A stretch of DNA of 64,000 bases from an uncultured Pelagibacteraceae bacterium (GCA_902601315.1 CACKMS010000002.1:82763-146762); one strand, 5' to 3'; positions 9,227 through 17,318 are shown, counted from the stretch's first letter. Translations and numbers: made by a program. The notes: generated by a model not told the origin, from the letters alone.

Positions 9227-10948
9227 TTATTTGTTTGAAAGCCACATACTTTCAAATGGATTAAGTATAATAGTTTTTTTATTTATAAATTTTGCATCTG
9301 GTTTTAGTAAATTTGTCCAAGTTTTATAATTTGATGATAATCTTATTTTTTGGAGTCGAGAAGTTAAATTGTAGAGGCATACTATTGTCTGTTTTTTGTC
9401 AACACTAATTCTTTTGAAGCTAAAAATTGCGGAGCCAAAATTTAAATTAAATCTACTTGCGTTTGGATGAAATGCTTTTTGTTTTATTCTAATACTTATC
9501 AATCTCTTTATTGAATTAAAAAATAAACTCTCTTTTGATTTCTTATTCCTGAGTTTGTTTAAAATATTTTCCTCATTCCATCTATATCTATTTATATCTC
9601 TATTGTTACCAGTGATCACATATTTTGTCTCGTCATTAGATTTGCCAAAGAATGAATTAAAATATAAAGCAGGCACACCATCAAAGGAAAACATCATTGC
9701 GTGTGCTGTTAAATATCTCTCGAAACTATATTTACCCTTTTTGTCTTTATCAGATTTTTTTAATGCATCAAAAATAGTAATATTTGATTCATAAACACTT
9801 CTTTTTTTATTCTTTATTTTTCTGTACGAAAATTTAGATCCATTCTTTTTTAATCTATTTAAAAAATTTTTAATTAATTTATTGGTCAAAATGCCCTCAA
9901 GAGGTCTCATTCCAATACCATCGTGTGAAGCTATAAAATTTAAATAGGCATTATTTTTTTTTGTATTCGGTAATCTTTTACTCCAATTGTTTAAATATGT
10001 TCCATTTTCAAACAATAAAGCATGTATCAATAATGGAGGAAGTGAGAAATTATAAATCCAATTGGCTTCATCATTATTTCCTAAATAACTCAAGTTCTCT
10101 TTTTCAGGTAAATTAGTTTCAGTAACTATTAAAGTTTTTGTATTTAAAGAATTAGAAATAATTCTTAAAATTTTAACTATTTCATGAGTTTGTTTTAAAT
10201 TAATACATTTTGTTCCACTTTCTTTCCAAAGATAAGCTATAGCATCTAACCTAAAAATAGTTACACCATGTTTAATTAAATTAGTCATAATTTTAATAAA
10301 TCTAATTAAAACTTTTGGATTTTTGAAATTTAGATCTATTTGATCGTCACTGAATGTCCTCCAAAGATAATCTTTTTTTTTAAATATATTGATTTCCTTT
10401 AGCAGCTCATGATCTCTTGGTCTTACAACTTTTAAAATATTAAATTTTGAATTAACTAACAAAAAATAATCTTTACCTGGTTTTTTTTCTTTTAAAAAAT
10501 TTTTGAACCATAAACCTCTAGCAGATGCATGATTAATAACTATGTCTGACATAATTTGTTTTTTTTTAGCAAACTTTTTAATATCTGACCAATTCCCAAG
10601 TTTATTATCTATTTTATAATGATCCTTAACTGCAAAACCACTATCGCTACTTGATGGATAAAAAGGAAGAAAGTGTATTGTATCAATAAATTTTGTAAGT
10701 TTCTTGTTAAAAAAATTCTGAAAAGTAGTTAAATTTTTTTGATTTTTTGAATAAACACTATCACCATAACAGATAACCATTGCAGTTTTTTCCGAGACAA
10801 GCCATTTTTTCTTTTTATTGTTTTTATTAAAATTGTTGATTATTAGTGAAATTTCTCTAGCACAAAGATCAATTTCATTTTTGGGTAAAAAATTAAAAAT
10901 TTTATTTAGTTTATACTTAATTTTTTTTTTGTTTATCTGAGATAACAT
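9227..10948 (-). CDS. GH13 sugar phosphorylase, probably glucosylglycerate phosphorylase
   Basis: A 573-residue glycoside hydrolase family 13 enzyme of the sucrose-phosphorylase subgroup. Catalytic residues can be placed: nucleophile Asp235 in FRLDAIAYLWK, acid/base Glu277 in VTETN, and transition-state stabiliser Asp343 in ASHDGIG; the NH at 139-140 is the conserved region I. Relatives cleave sucrose, glucosylglycerol or glucosylglycerate with phosphate to give glucose 1-phosphate. Because the gene overlaps that of glucosyl-3-phosphoglycerate synthase by 1 nt, I infer glucosylglycerate as substrate. Automated annotation as sucrose phosphorylase or alpha-amylase would be understandable. It is the last gene of the operon. 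Confidence 0.8.
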   Translation of the reverse strand: MLSQINKKKIKYKLNKIFNFLPKNEIDLCAREISLIINNFNKNNKKKKWLVSEKTAMVICYGDSVYSKNQKNLTTFQNFFNKKLTKFIDTIHFLPFYPSSSDSGFAVKDHYKIDNKLGNWSDIKKFAKKKQIMSDIVINHASARGLWFKNFLKEKKPGKDYFLLVNSKFNILKVVRPRDHELLKEINIFKKKDYLWRTFSDDQIDLNFKNPKVLIRFIKIMTNLIKHGVTIFRLDAIAYLWKESGTKCINLKQTHEIVKILRIISNSLNTKTLIVTETNLPEKENLSYLGNNDEANWIYNFSLPPLLIHALLFENGTYLNNWSKRLPNTKKNNAYLNFIASHDGIGMRPLEGILTNKLIKNFLNRLKKNGSKFSYRKIKNKKRSVYESNITIFDALKKSDKDKKGKYSFERYLTAHAMMFSFDGVPALYFNSFFGKSNDETKYVITGNNRDINRYRWNEENILNKLRNKKSKESLFFNSIKRLISIRIKQKAFHPNASRFNLNFGSAIFSFKRISVDKKQTIVCLYNLTSRLQKIRLSSNYKTWTNLLKPDAKFINKKTIILNPFESMWLSNK

Positions 10949-12168
10949 TAACTGTATTTTTTGTTATCTTCATTTACTACTTCTTTTAATCTTTTTAAAA
11001 AATCTGGAATTGCGCTTTTAACTCTACTCCAGGTAGGTATGAAAGGTGTATCCATAGGATTTAATATAAAGGCTTCTCCAGCCTTCATAATATTTCTTGC
11101 AAATAATTCCACTGTTTTCTCTTCAGTGTGTGTATCTAGCTTAAGACCATTCATTTCAGCGTCGCTTCTGTATATGTCAATTAAATCTAATGCAGATCTA
11201 TAATATGTTGCTTTTAATGATCTAAATTTTTCCCTGCTGAATGTATTTCCCTGTGTAGCTAATTTTTTAATGAATGTCTTGATTATATCAATTGACATTC
11301 TTGATAACCCCTTTGTTTCGTCATCAATTGATAATATCTGGTGTTTATGATCATATGTATCTGCTAGATCAACCTGACAGATATTTTGTGGAGAAAAACT
11401 TCTTTGCATCTCTGACAATATTCCAACCTCAATACCCCAATCTGATGAAATTCTTAATTCAGGTAATACATTTCTTCTAAATGAAAATTCTCCTGCTAAA
11501 GGATATTTAAATGATTTCATAAATTCTAAGTAATCACTTTTACCAATAGTTTTTTCTAAAGCAGTCAAAAGTGGAAAGACAAGCAATCTCGCAACTCTAC
11601 CATTCATTTTATTACTGGCAATTCTTGGGTAATATCCTTTGCAAAATTCAAAATTAAACGTTGGATTAACAACAGGATAAAAAAGTTTTGCAAGCATTCT
11701 TCTGTCGTAAGTTTTTATATCACAATCATGCAATGCAACAGAACGTGCACTATCTCTTGCTATACACATTCCAAGACAATACCAAACATTTCTTCCTTTG
11801 CCGAGCTCATTTGGCGATAAATCTTTTTTCTTTAATTCTTGATCAAGTTTTTTTAAACCTGGACCGTCATTCCAAAGAATAGAAAATGGTATATTTAATC
11901 TTTTAAAAAATTTCCATGCCTTCTTTGCTTGTTTAGAGTTTGCTTTATCTAAACCTACAATAATATGATCTAAATATTTTGTCTTACTAATTTCTTTAAC
12001 AATTTTAGGTAATGCAGTTCCTTCCAATTCAGAATATAAACATGGAAGAATTAGTTCCATTTTTCTTTGTTTGGAAAATGAAAGTAGTTCCTTTTCGATT
12101 TCATTTGTACTTTTAGTGCCAAAATCATGTAAAGTTGAAATTATTCCATTTTGCGAAAAATCACTCAT
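10948..12168 (-). CDS. gpgS: Glucosyl-3-phosphoglycerate synthase (GT81-like)
   Basis: A 406-residue GT-A glycosyltransferase. The metal-binding motif is LHDCDIKTY, with Asp148 and Asp150, and GLGKGRNVWYCLG-like sequence precedes it (about 122-134, here ELGKGRNVW). Length and motifs match GpgS, which joins NDP-glucose to D-3-phosphoglycerate. The product is dephosphorylated to the compatible solute glucosylglycerate. The matching phosphatase gene is 8 nt upstream and a GH13 phosphorylase overlaps downstream. Function is strongly supported by this triad, though donor nucleotide preference is unknown. Confidence 0.88.
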   Translation of the reverse strand: MSDFSQNGIISTLHDFGTKSTNEIEKELLSFSKQRKMELILPCLYSELEGTALPKIVKEISKTKYLDHIIVGLDKANSKQAKKAWKFFKRLNIPFSILWNDGPGLKKLDQELKKKDLSPNELGKGRNVWYCLGMCIARDSARSVALHDCDIKTYDRRMLAKLFYPVVNPTFNFEFCKGYYPRIASNKMNGRVARLLVFPLLTALEKTIGKSDYLEFMKSFKYPLAGEFSFRRNVLPELRISSDWGIEVGILSEMQRSFSPQNICQVDLADTYDHKHQILSIDDETKGLSRMSIDIIKTFIKKLATQGNTFSREKFRSLKATYYRSALDLIDIYRSDAEMNGLKLDTHTEEKTVELFARNIMKAGEAFILNPMDTPFIPTWSRVKSAIPDFLKRLKEVVNEDNKKYS

Positions 12169-12176
12169 ATAAAATT

Positions 12177-12980
12177 TTAAACATTATGATCTAATTTAAC
12201 CAGCGCTTTTTTAACCACATCAGCCCAGCCTTCAGGAGATGGTTTGTTAGAAATTATTAAATTATCTATGTTTATCTGATCTTCTTTAAATTGGTCATTA
12301 AATACAAGACATGGCAAATCGCTATTTTTAAGCATATCTAGATCGTTATAGTTATCTCCAACAGCAATTACTTTGATATAACTCTCTATTTTTTTGTAGA
12401 TCCTTAAAATTTTGTTCATAGATTTAACTTTATTTACATTATCACAAAGGTTTATAACGCGACCTCCTTCCTGAATGGTTAAAGAGTTTTTTTTAAGTAT
12501 TTTTTTTAAATTTTTTTTTTCATTTTTACTTCCTTCAAATAAAAAAGGCTCGGTGTATTTACGATCCAAAGCATTCTTTATTTTTGTTTCATCTAAACCA
12601 AATATGTTAATTTGGTCCTTTTTATTAAGATTTGATATAAATTTACATTTATTTTGCAAATTTTCTGGTACTTTATCTTTAAAAACCTCAACAAGCTCTT
12701 TTTTCTCTCTACTTAGAATTATTTTGTTTGGAAAATTCGTATTTAATAAATTTAGCCCATTTATAACTGAACCATTTTCTGAAATATAAGCCAAATTTTC
12801 ACCTAGTTCTTGGTTAAATTCAAAAATTTCACTCTCTGTTTTGCTTGAATTTGGAATTATAAGTATTCCAGAATTCAATATTTTTTTCATGTAATGTTTA
12901 ATTTGATCAAATTTAAATGTATTTTTATCAAGAATAGATCCATCCAGATCAGTAAAGATTAAAATTTTATTTTTATTCAT
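12177..12980 (-). CDS. gpgP: HAD phosphatase of the mannosyl/glucosyl-3-phosphoglycerate phosphatase family
   Basis: A 267-residue HAD-IIB hydrolase. Motif I is FTDLDGS with Asp11 and Asp13, motif II includes the PNSSKT segment (43-48), and the metal motif GDNYND spans 208-213. This architecture is that of mannosyl-3-phosphoglycerate phosphatase. Next to a glucosyl-3-phosphoglycerate synthase it most likely removes phosphate from glucosyl-3-phosphoglycerate to give glucosylglycerate. The gpgS start follows after 8 nt. The glucosyl rather than mannosyl substrate is inferred from context. Confidence 0.85.
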   Translation of the reverse strand: MNKNKILIFTDLDGSILDKNTFKFDQIKHYMKKILNSGILIIPNSSKTESEIFEFNQELGENLAYISENGSVINGLNLLNTNFPNKIILSREKKELVEVFKDKVPENLQNKCKFISNLNKKDQINIFGLDETKIKNALDRKYTEPFLFEGSKNEKKNLKKILKKNSLTIQEGGRVINLCDNVNKVKSMNKILRIYKKIESYIKVIAVGDNYNDLDMLKNSDLPCLVFNDQFKEDQINIDNLIISNKPSPEGWADVVKKALVKLDHNV

Positions 12981-13004
12981 AAAGAAGCTTAATATTGAAA
13001 TTAA

Positions 13005-13394
13005 TTAAACTAATATAATTACTAAACAAATCATTTGAATAAAATTAATTAGAACAGATATAAAATGTGAGTATTTAAATTTTTTATCCTGCTTCTCATC
13101 TCTATACTTGTTTATTAATGGCATTAATAAATAGTTTGAAGTAGCAAATAATAATGTAACTACTAAAATTAGATAAAAATCAATTTCTATCTTACTCAAC
13201 AATATTAATGTTATAAGAACAATAAAACTTATGCCTAAATTAACATTATAATAAAATGGAAATATTCTTCTTATAAATCTTCGAGCATTATTCTCATCTA
13301 ACGTGGTAAAAACAACAGGAGCTATAACAAAAGAGAAGAATAGCATTATCCCTAAAATCATTGATGTCAAATAAACGCTAATTTGCTCAATCAT
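13005..13394 (-). CDS. DUF4149 (TMEM205-like) integral membrane protein
   Basis: A 129-residue membrane protein with about four helices. The first helix SMILGIMLFFSFVIAPVVF (about 11-29), followed by LDENNARRFIRRIFPFYY, is typical of DUF4149/TMEM205-like proteins. No enzymatic function is known. It lies in a run of closely spaced minus-strand genes leading into glucosylglycerate synthesis, and its start overlaps the end of a 48-codon membrane ORF by 8 nt. A role in envelope or osmotic physiology would be speculation. Confidence 0.78.
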   Translation of the reverse strand: MIEQISVYLTSMILGIMLFFSFVIAPVVFTTLDENNARRFIRRIFPFYYNVNLGISFIVLITLILLSKIEIDFYLILVVTLLFATSNYLLMPLINKYRDEKQDKKFKYSHFISVLINFIQMICLVIILV

Positions 13395-13533
13395 AATTTC
13401 GTTTTATAGAATTTTCCTCTTTTTTTTTAATTTCATTTTTTTGATCACAATATCTCTTAAAAGCATAAGCTGCTGATACACCTCCAATTACAATAAATTT
13501 TAATATCTTTAATTTAACGAGTTTTTTAATCAT
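13387..13533 (-). CDS. 48-residue single-pass membrane peptide, unknown
   Basis: A short ORF (ATG at 13533, TGA at 13387-13389) that fills the gap between the 67-residue protein and the DUF4149 gene. The peptide has a basic N-terminus (MIKKLVKLK), one hydrophobic segment (about residues 11-25, with a GGVSAAYAF core) and a highly charged C-terminus rich in Lys and Glu. The positive-inside pattern favours a membrane peptide. It starts 2 nt after the upstream stop and overlaps the DUF4149 start by 8 nt, as expected of a real, coupled gene. No homologue is recognised from memory; function unknown. Confidence 0.6.
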   Translation of the reverse strand: MIKKLVKLKILKFIVIGGVSAAYAFKRYCDQKNEIKKKEENSIKRNYD

Positions 13534-13535
13534 GA

Positions 13536-13739
13536 TTAAATATCAAATTTTTCTAATAAAAACTGTATTACTAAATTGTAGAAAAATGCAAAACAAGAAA
13601 TATAGAATAGAAAAATTATTCCTTTAGAATTAAAGATATATCCAGTTGAGGTTAAAAGTGCAATAAATAGGCTAATTGATAAAGCAATTTTTGATTGTGA
13701 TTTTTTTTTTAAGTGAGATTTAAAAATATTTTTTTTCAT
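13536..13739 (-). CDS. 67-residue two-helix membrane protein, unknown
   Basis: A small hydrophobic protein: a lysine-rich N-terminus (residues 1-17), then two predicted membrane segments at about 19-36 and 40-61. I do not recognise a family. It starts 18 nt after the SDR gene and ends 2 nt before a second small membrane ORF, so all are likely co-transcribed. Its position in the glucosylglycerate operon suggests a shared regulatory context only. Confidence 0.65.
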   Translation of the reverse strand: MKKNIFKSHLKKKSQSKIALSISLFIALLTSTGYIFNSKGIIFLFYISCFAFFYNLVIQFLLEKFDI

Positions 13740-13757
13740 TATTCATAATCATAATTA

Positions 13758-14606
13758 TTAAATATATTTGTTTTTAAGTTTTATCCAATTTAATAAATTA
13801 ACAATTTTTATTTTAGGAAAAATTTTTCTTAATAAATTATTATCAAAAGCTCTGTATCCATTATGAGGCATTGGACCATTTCTTTTAGTTCTAATTATTT
13901 TTATTATTGGATAATTCTTTTTGACCTCATTCGCTATTTCTCTAAAAGATACAACTTTACTTGAAACAGCATTAATTATTCCATTATAATTATTAACTAT
14001 TGAATAATATATAGTTTCAGCAACATTGCTAACATGGATATGATCTCTTCTTTCCTCACCATTCCCAAAAATATTTATACTTAACTTTTTTTGGGCCAGA
14101 CGTATAAATTTATTAGGTCCATACCCGTCGTGAGGGTCATTTTCTCCATAAACCAATGTAGGTCTTACAAATGTTTTTGTGCACTTAAGTTCATTTAGCA
14201 TCTTTTCTCTAATTAAATGCATAAATCCATGAAGAGAGTCTGGAACAGTTAAAGATTTTTCTGTGATTTTTGAATTGGTATCACTATATACTGCATCTGA
14301 ACTTACATACACTAAATGTTTCAGAGATCTAACTTTTAAAACTTCGATAATATTTGTGCATATTTGAAGATTTTTATTTAACATTTTGATATTTTTCACA
14401 GGTGCCACAGCTGCTATAAAAACAACTATATCTTTATTTTTAATTATTTTTCTTAATTTATTTATAGAATTATTTTTTTCGAAATCTACAATCTTACGAT
14501 CAACTGAGATGTACTTATGATTATTTTTTTTTAATAAATTTATAAATGAATTAGCAATAAAACTCTTTGAGCCCAAAATAACAATTCTATTATTTTTTTT
14601 TCTCAT
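13758..14606 (-). CDS. Extended SDR, NAD-dependent epimerase/dehydratase family
   Basis: A 282-residue Rossmann protein. The nucleotide-binding loop is GSKSFIA (12-18) after an IVIL strand, AAVAPV (65-70) and VSSDAVY (101-107) follow, and RPTLVYGENDP lies near 147-157, all typical of sugar-nucleotide epimerases or dehydratases. The expected YxxxK catalytic pair reads HGFMH at 126-130, so Tyr and Lys appear replaced by His. It may use different chemistry, bind without catalysis, or belong to a subfamily with altered residues. It is the first gene of the operon; the substrate is unknown. Confidence 0.8.
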   Translation of the reverse strand: MRKKNNRIVILGSKSFIANSFINLLKKNNHKYISVDRKIVDFEKNNSINKLRKIIKNKDIVVFIAAVAPVKNIKMLNKNLQICTNIIEVLKVRSLKHLVYVSSDAVYSDTNSKITEKSLTVPDSLHGFMHLIREKMLNELKCTKTFVRPTLVYGENDPHDGYGPNKFIRLAQKKLSINIFGNGEERRDHIHVSNVAETIYYSIVNNYNGIINAVSSKVVSFREIANEVKKNYPIIKIIRTKRNGPMPHNGYRAFDNNLLRKIFPKIKIVNLLNWIKLKNKYI

Positions 14607-14795
14607 TTATTTAATCTTATAAATTATTATTTAATCTAATTAAATAGGTTTTAAAAAAGCTTATTGAGTATTAAAAATTAATTGATTTACTCAAATTATA
14701 AAATAACTATTACACAGTGATATAAAATAAAAAATTTACTTATCTCACTTGTTAAATTATAAATATTAGCATAAACACTCATGATATTCACAAAT
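14607..14795. other. 189-bp divergent intergenic region
   Basis: The longest gene-free stretch in the window, between the minus-strand SDR gene and plus-strand tRNA-Leu. It is extremely AT-rich, so sigma-70-like boxes occur by chance and I assign none with confidence. The one clear element is a perfect 7-bp dyad, TTGAGTA at 14664-14670 and TACTCAA at 14688-14694, separated by 17 bp. It should hold the promoters for the osmolyte operon and for tRNA-Leu/nadK. Confidence 0.5.
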
Positions 14796-14881
14796 GCCCT
14801 CGTGGTGAAATTGGTAGACACAAAGGACTTAAAATCCTTGCCCTTTTGGGAGTGCCAGTTCGAGTCTGGCCGAGGGCACCA
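14796..14881 (+). tRNA. tRNA-Leu (anticodon TAA)
   Basis: A type II tRNA with acceptor arms GCCCTCG and CGAGGGC, an AAGGA/TCCTT anticodon stem around TAA, a long variable arm and a GTTCGAGTC T-loop region. CCA is encoded (14879-14881). It reads UUA, the dominant leucine codon in this AT-rich DNA. nadK starts only 4 nt after the CCA. Confidence 0.95.
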
Positions 14882-14885
14882 CTAA

Positions 14886-15659
14886 GTGATTAAACCTCAC
14901 ATACTTTTTGATAACAACAATCTCTCTATAAAGATTAAAAATTTTGTTAAGAAAAAATTAGGTCATTACGCAATAGCAAAATCAGATTTAATAGTAGTCA
15001 TTGGTGGTGATGGTTTTATGTTGGGATCTCTAAAAAAATATTACAAATACAATAAAAAGTTTTATGGAATTAATTCTGGAAATTATGGGTTCTTGATGAA
15101 TAAATTTTCAACAAAATACTCTTTAAATAATCTATCTAAATCACTTAGAGTTGTAACAATTTCTCCATTGGAAATGATTGTTAGAACTAAATCAAATTTA
15201 ATTAAGAAATCTATTGCAATTAATGAGGTTTCAATTTTAAGACAAAGTAAACAAGCAGCATCATTGTCAATTTTAAGTAATTCAAAAACTATTATTAAAA
15301 ACTTAGTCTCTGATGGAGTTTTGGTATCTACCCCAGCTGGTAGCACAGCATATAACTTGTCTGTTCATGGACCGATATTAGGTATTGATTCAAAAAAGCT
15401 GGCTATAAGTCCTATAAGTCCATTTAGACCAAGAAGATGGAAGGGAAAGATAGTTGGAGATAAATCAAAAATAATTATTAAAAATATTAACCCAATTAAG
15501 AGACCAGTAAGCGCAGTTGCTGATAATGTTGAAGTGAGAAACGCAATCAATATTTCAATAAAAATTAATAAAAAAATTAAATTTAGTCTATTATATGACT
15601 CAAATAGAAGTCTTCAAAAGAAAATTAAAATTGAACAAATTAGAAATGAAACAAATTAA
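14886..15659 (+). CDS. nadK: NAD kinase
   Basis: A 257-residue NAD kinase that makes NADP from NAD and ATP. GGDG lies at residues 40-43, the NE pair at 113-114, and the conserved DGVLVSTPAGSTAY spans 143-156. Length is normal for the short bacterial form. The start is GTG at 14886, just 4 nt after the tRNA-Leu CCA end, so after tRNA 3' processing the message would be practically leaderless. No better in-frame start exists, since the next methionine would remove conserved sequence. Confidence 0.93.
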   Translation: MIKPHILFDNNNLSIKIKNFVKKKLGHYAIAKSDLIVVIGGDGFMLGSLKKYYKYNKKFYGINSGNYGFLMNKFSTKYSLNNLSKSLRVVTISPLEMIVRTKSNLIKKSIAINEVSILRQSKQAASLSILSNSKTIIKNLVSDGVLVSTPAGSTAYNLSVHGPILGIDSKKLAISPISPFRPRRWKGKIVGDKSKIIIKNINPIKRPVSAVADNVEVRNAINISIKINKKIKFSLLYDSNRSLQKKIKIEQIRNETN

Positions 15660-16121
15660 ATGAGAAAATTTCTTTTATATATAATTATTACTAACTTTAT
15701 TTCGATAAATGCATTTGCTACAAATATTAAAATTGATCACGAAATTAATAGTTCTTTTCAATGCAAATTTGAAAAAATTATAATCAAAAATGCTGAATAT
15801 AATTATAAGGTTTTTAATTCAGATGAAATTGATAACGAGAATTTAGATAATTTTGAGATTGTCTCTAAAATACCAAAAGATTTAGCTATTAATGGGCTAT
15901 CGTCTTTTTTAAGTAATTCTGAAAATTTAGAAGTTAAAATTGTAAATAGTGAAGTGGTTTTATTTAAAGGATTTGACAAAGCTAAAAATTATTCAGAGTC
16001 TGGAATAATCAATAGAAAATCAGGAGAGCTAGTACACGAAATTACCAGAGATATTAATAGCGAGACATCTGAAAAAGACATTACTTTTTACAACTGCAAA
16101 GAAACCAATAAAAACGTCTGA
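15660..16121 (+). CDS. Secreted/periplasmic protein of unknown function
   Basis: A 153-residue protein that starts directly after the nadK stop. The N-terminus has a basic n-region (MRK), a hydrophobic core and an AFA-type signal peptidase I site near residue 20, so export is likely. The mature part is acidic and polar with only two cysteines, Cys35 and Cys146, which could form a disulphide. I recognise no family. It is probably co-transcribed with nadK. Confidence 0.7.
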   Translation: MRKFLLYIIITNFISINAFATNIKIDHEINSSFQCKFEKIIIKNAEYNYKVFNSDEIDNENLDNFEIVSKIPKDLAINGLSSFLSNSENLEVKIVNSEVVLFKGFDKAKNYSESGIINRKSGELVHEITRDINSETSEKDITFYNCKETNKNV

Positions 16122-16130
16122 AGATTTAAG

Positions 16131-16206
16131 TGGTGCCCCCGCACGGATTCGAACCGCGGACCTATTGATTACAAATCAATTGCTCTACCAACTGAGCTAC
16201 AAGGGC
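16131..16206 (-). tRNA. tRNA-Thr (anticodon TGT)
   Basis: Read on the minus strand, acceptor arms GCCCTTG and CGGGGGC pair with two G-U pairs; the D-arm has GCTCAGTTGGTAGAGC; the ATTGA/TCAAT anticodon stem closes a TTTGTAA loop with anticodon TGT; the T-arm contains GGTTCGAATCC. CCA is encoded at 16133-16131. It reads ACA threonine codons. Confidence 0.95.
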
Positions 16207-16239
16207 ATTTTGAGTTTTGTAATATCATTTTTTTTATTA

Positions 16240-16983
16240 TCAAGATATTTTTTTATGTTGATTTATATGATGAAAAACTATGGCTGCACTGTTCGAAATA
16301 TTTAAACTTTCCACATTTTCATTAATATTAATTTTAACTGAAAAATCTGTATATTTATTTGTATGATGCTTAATTCCAGATCCCTCCGAACCAAACAGTA
16401 AAATATTATTTCCTTCCCATTTAACATCCATAAAATCTTTATTGCTTTTCGAGTCAAACCCATAAACCCAAAAATTCTTATCCCTTAGAAATTTAAGAGT
16501 GGTATTTATATTTGACACTTCAAAAATATTAAGATGCTCAACACAGCCACTAGCAGATTTGTACATTAATTTACTTTCTTTTGGAAAATGTCTTTCCTTA
16601 ACAATTAATCCATCTATATTAAAAGATGCGGCGCTTCTAATTAATGAGCCTATGTTTCTTGGATCAGTAACTTCATCTAAACATACAAAAGTTAAATTAT
16701 TTTTATCTGATATAAATTCTTTTAACTGAATTTTTTCTAAATGTTCTATTTCTGCAACATAGCCTTGATGAAGTATGCCTTCATTTTTGGAATATTTGTC
16801 TAATTCTTTCTTGGTTTTGAAATATATTTTTACATCCTTTAATAAGTTTTTCTTTGGACTTAATCTGTGAATATTTTTTTTACTCTCTTCAGTTAAAAAT
16901 ACTTTTAAAATCTTCCTTTTTTCATTTTTTAAAGCCTCAAAAACAGCGTGTTTACCAACAATAAAAAAAGATGATTTGTTCAT
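16240..16983 (-). CDS. rlmB: SpoU/TrmH family RNA 2'-O-methyltransferase, RlmB-like
   Basis: A 247-residue SPOUT methyltransferase. The N-terminal substrate-binding part starts FIVGKHAVFEALK (about 7-19), as in RlmB. The knot motifs are present: DPRNIGSLIRSA (motif 1), LLFGSEGSGI (motif 2) and SLNISNSAAIVFHH (motif 3). RlmB methylates a guanosine in the peptidyl-transferase region of 23S rRNA. Its position next to the tRNA-tuf-secE cluster is common in proteobacteria. TrmH-type tRNA specificity cannot be fully excluded. Confidence 0.88.
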   Translation of the reverse strand: MNKSSFFIVGKHAVFEALKNEKRKILKVFLTEESKKNIHRLSPKKNLLKDVKIYFKTKKELDKYSKNEGILHQGYVAEIEHLEKIQLKEFISDKNNLTFVCLDEVTDPRNIGSLIRSAASFNIDGLIVKERHFPKESKLMYKSASGCVEHLNIFEVSNINTTLKFLRDKNFWVYGFDSKSNKDFMDVKWEGNNILLFGSEGSGIKHHTNKYTDFSVKININENVESLNISNSAAIVFHHINQHKKIS

Positions 16984-17037
16984 GATAATTATTGATTTTT
17001 ATAAGCTTTTTTAACTATTTTACCAATATTTCACCTA

Positions 17038-17065
17038 TTGCTTTTGTACAATAAAAATATATAAA
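17038..17065 (+). promoter_or_regulatory. Candidate sigma-70 promoter for tRNA-Tyr/tRNA-Gly/tuf
   Basis: TTGCTT at 17038-17043 and TATAAA at 17060-17065 are separated by 16 bp, about 53 bp ahead of tRNA-Tyr. This is the only sizeable gap before the translation-gene run, so a promoter is expected here. A perfect GGGGA/TCCCC hairpin (17095-17108, loop CGCT) lies between it and the tRNA. Box matches are modest and the DNA is AT-rich. Confidence 0.45.
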
Positions 17066-17117
17066 ACGCGTGTTGTTTAAAGCTTATTGAACAAGGGGAC
17101 GCTTCCCCAACGATTTA

Positions 17118-17203
<86 letters not shown>

Positions 17204-17244
17204 TTCAATATAAATTTAAATAACTAGGAGTGTACTTGGGTGAT

Positions 17245-17318
17245 GCGGGTGTAGTTCAATGGTAGAACGCTAGCCTTCCAAGCTGGATGTAAGGGTTCGA
17301 TTCCCTTTACCCGCTCCA
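17245..17318 (+). tRNA. tRNA-Gly (anticodon TCC)
   Basis: Acceptor arms GCGGGT and ACCCGC, D-arm GTTCAATGGTAGAAC, anticodon loop CTTCCAA with anticodon TCC, and T-arm GGGTTCGATTCCC. CCA is encoded at 17316-17318. It reads GGA glycine codons and lies 45 bp ahead of tuf. Confidence 0.95.

Noticed and set aside
12475..12789. Phe-rich plus-strand ORF inside the HAD phosphatase gene
   Set aside because: It is the complement of lysine-rich coding sequence and shows no domain or ribosome binding site.
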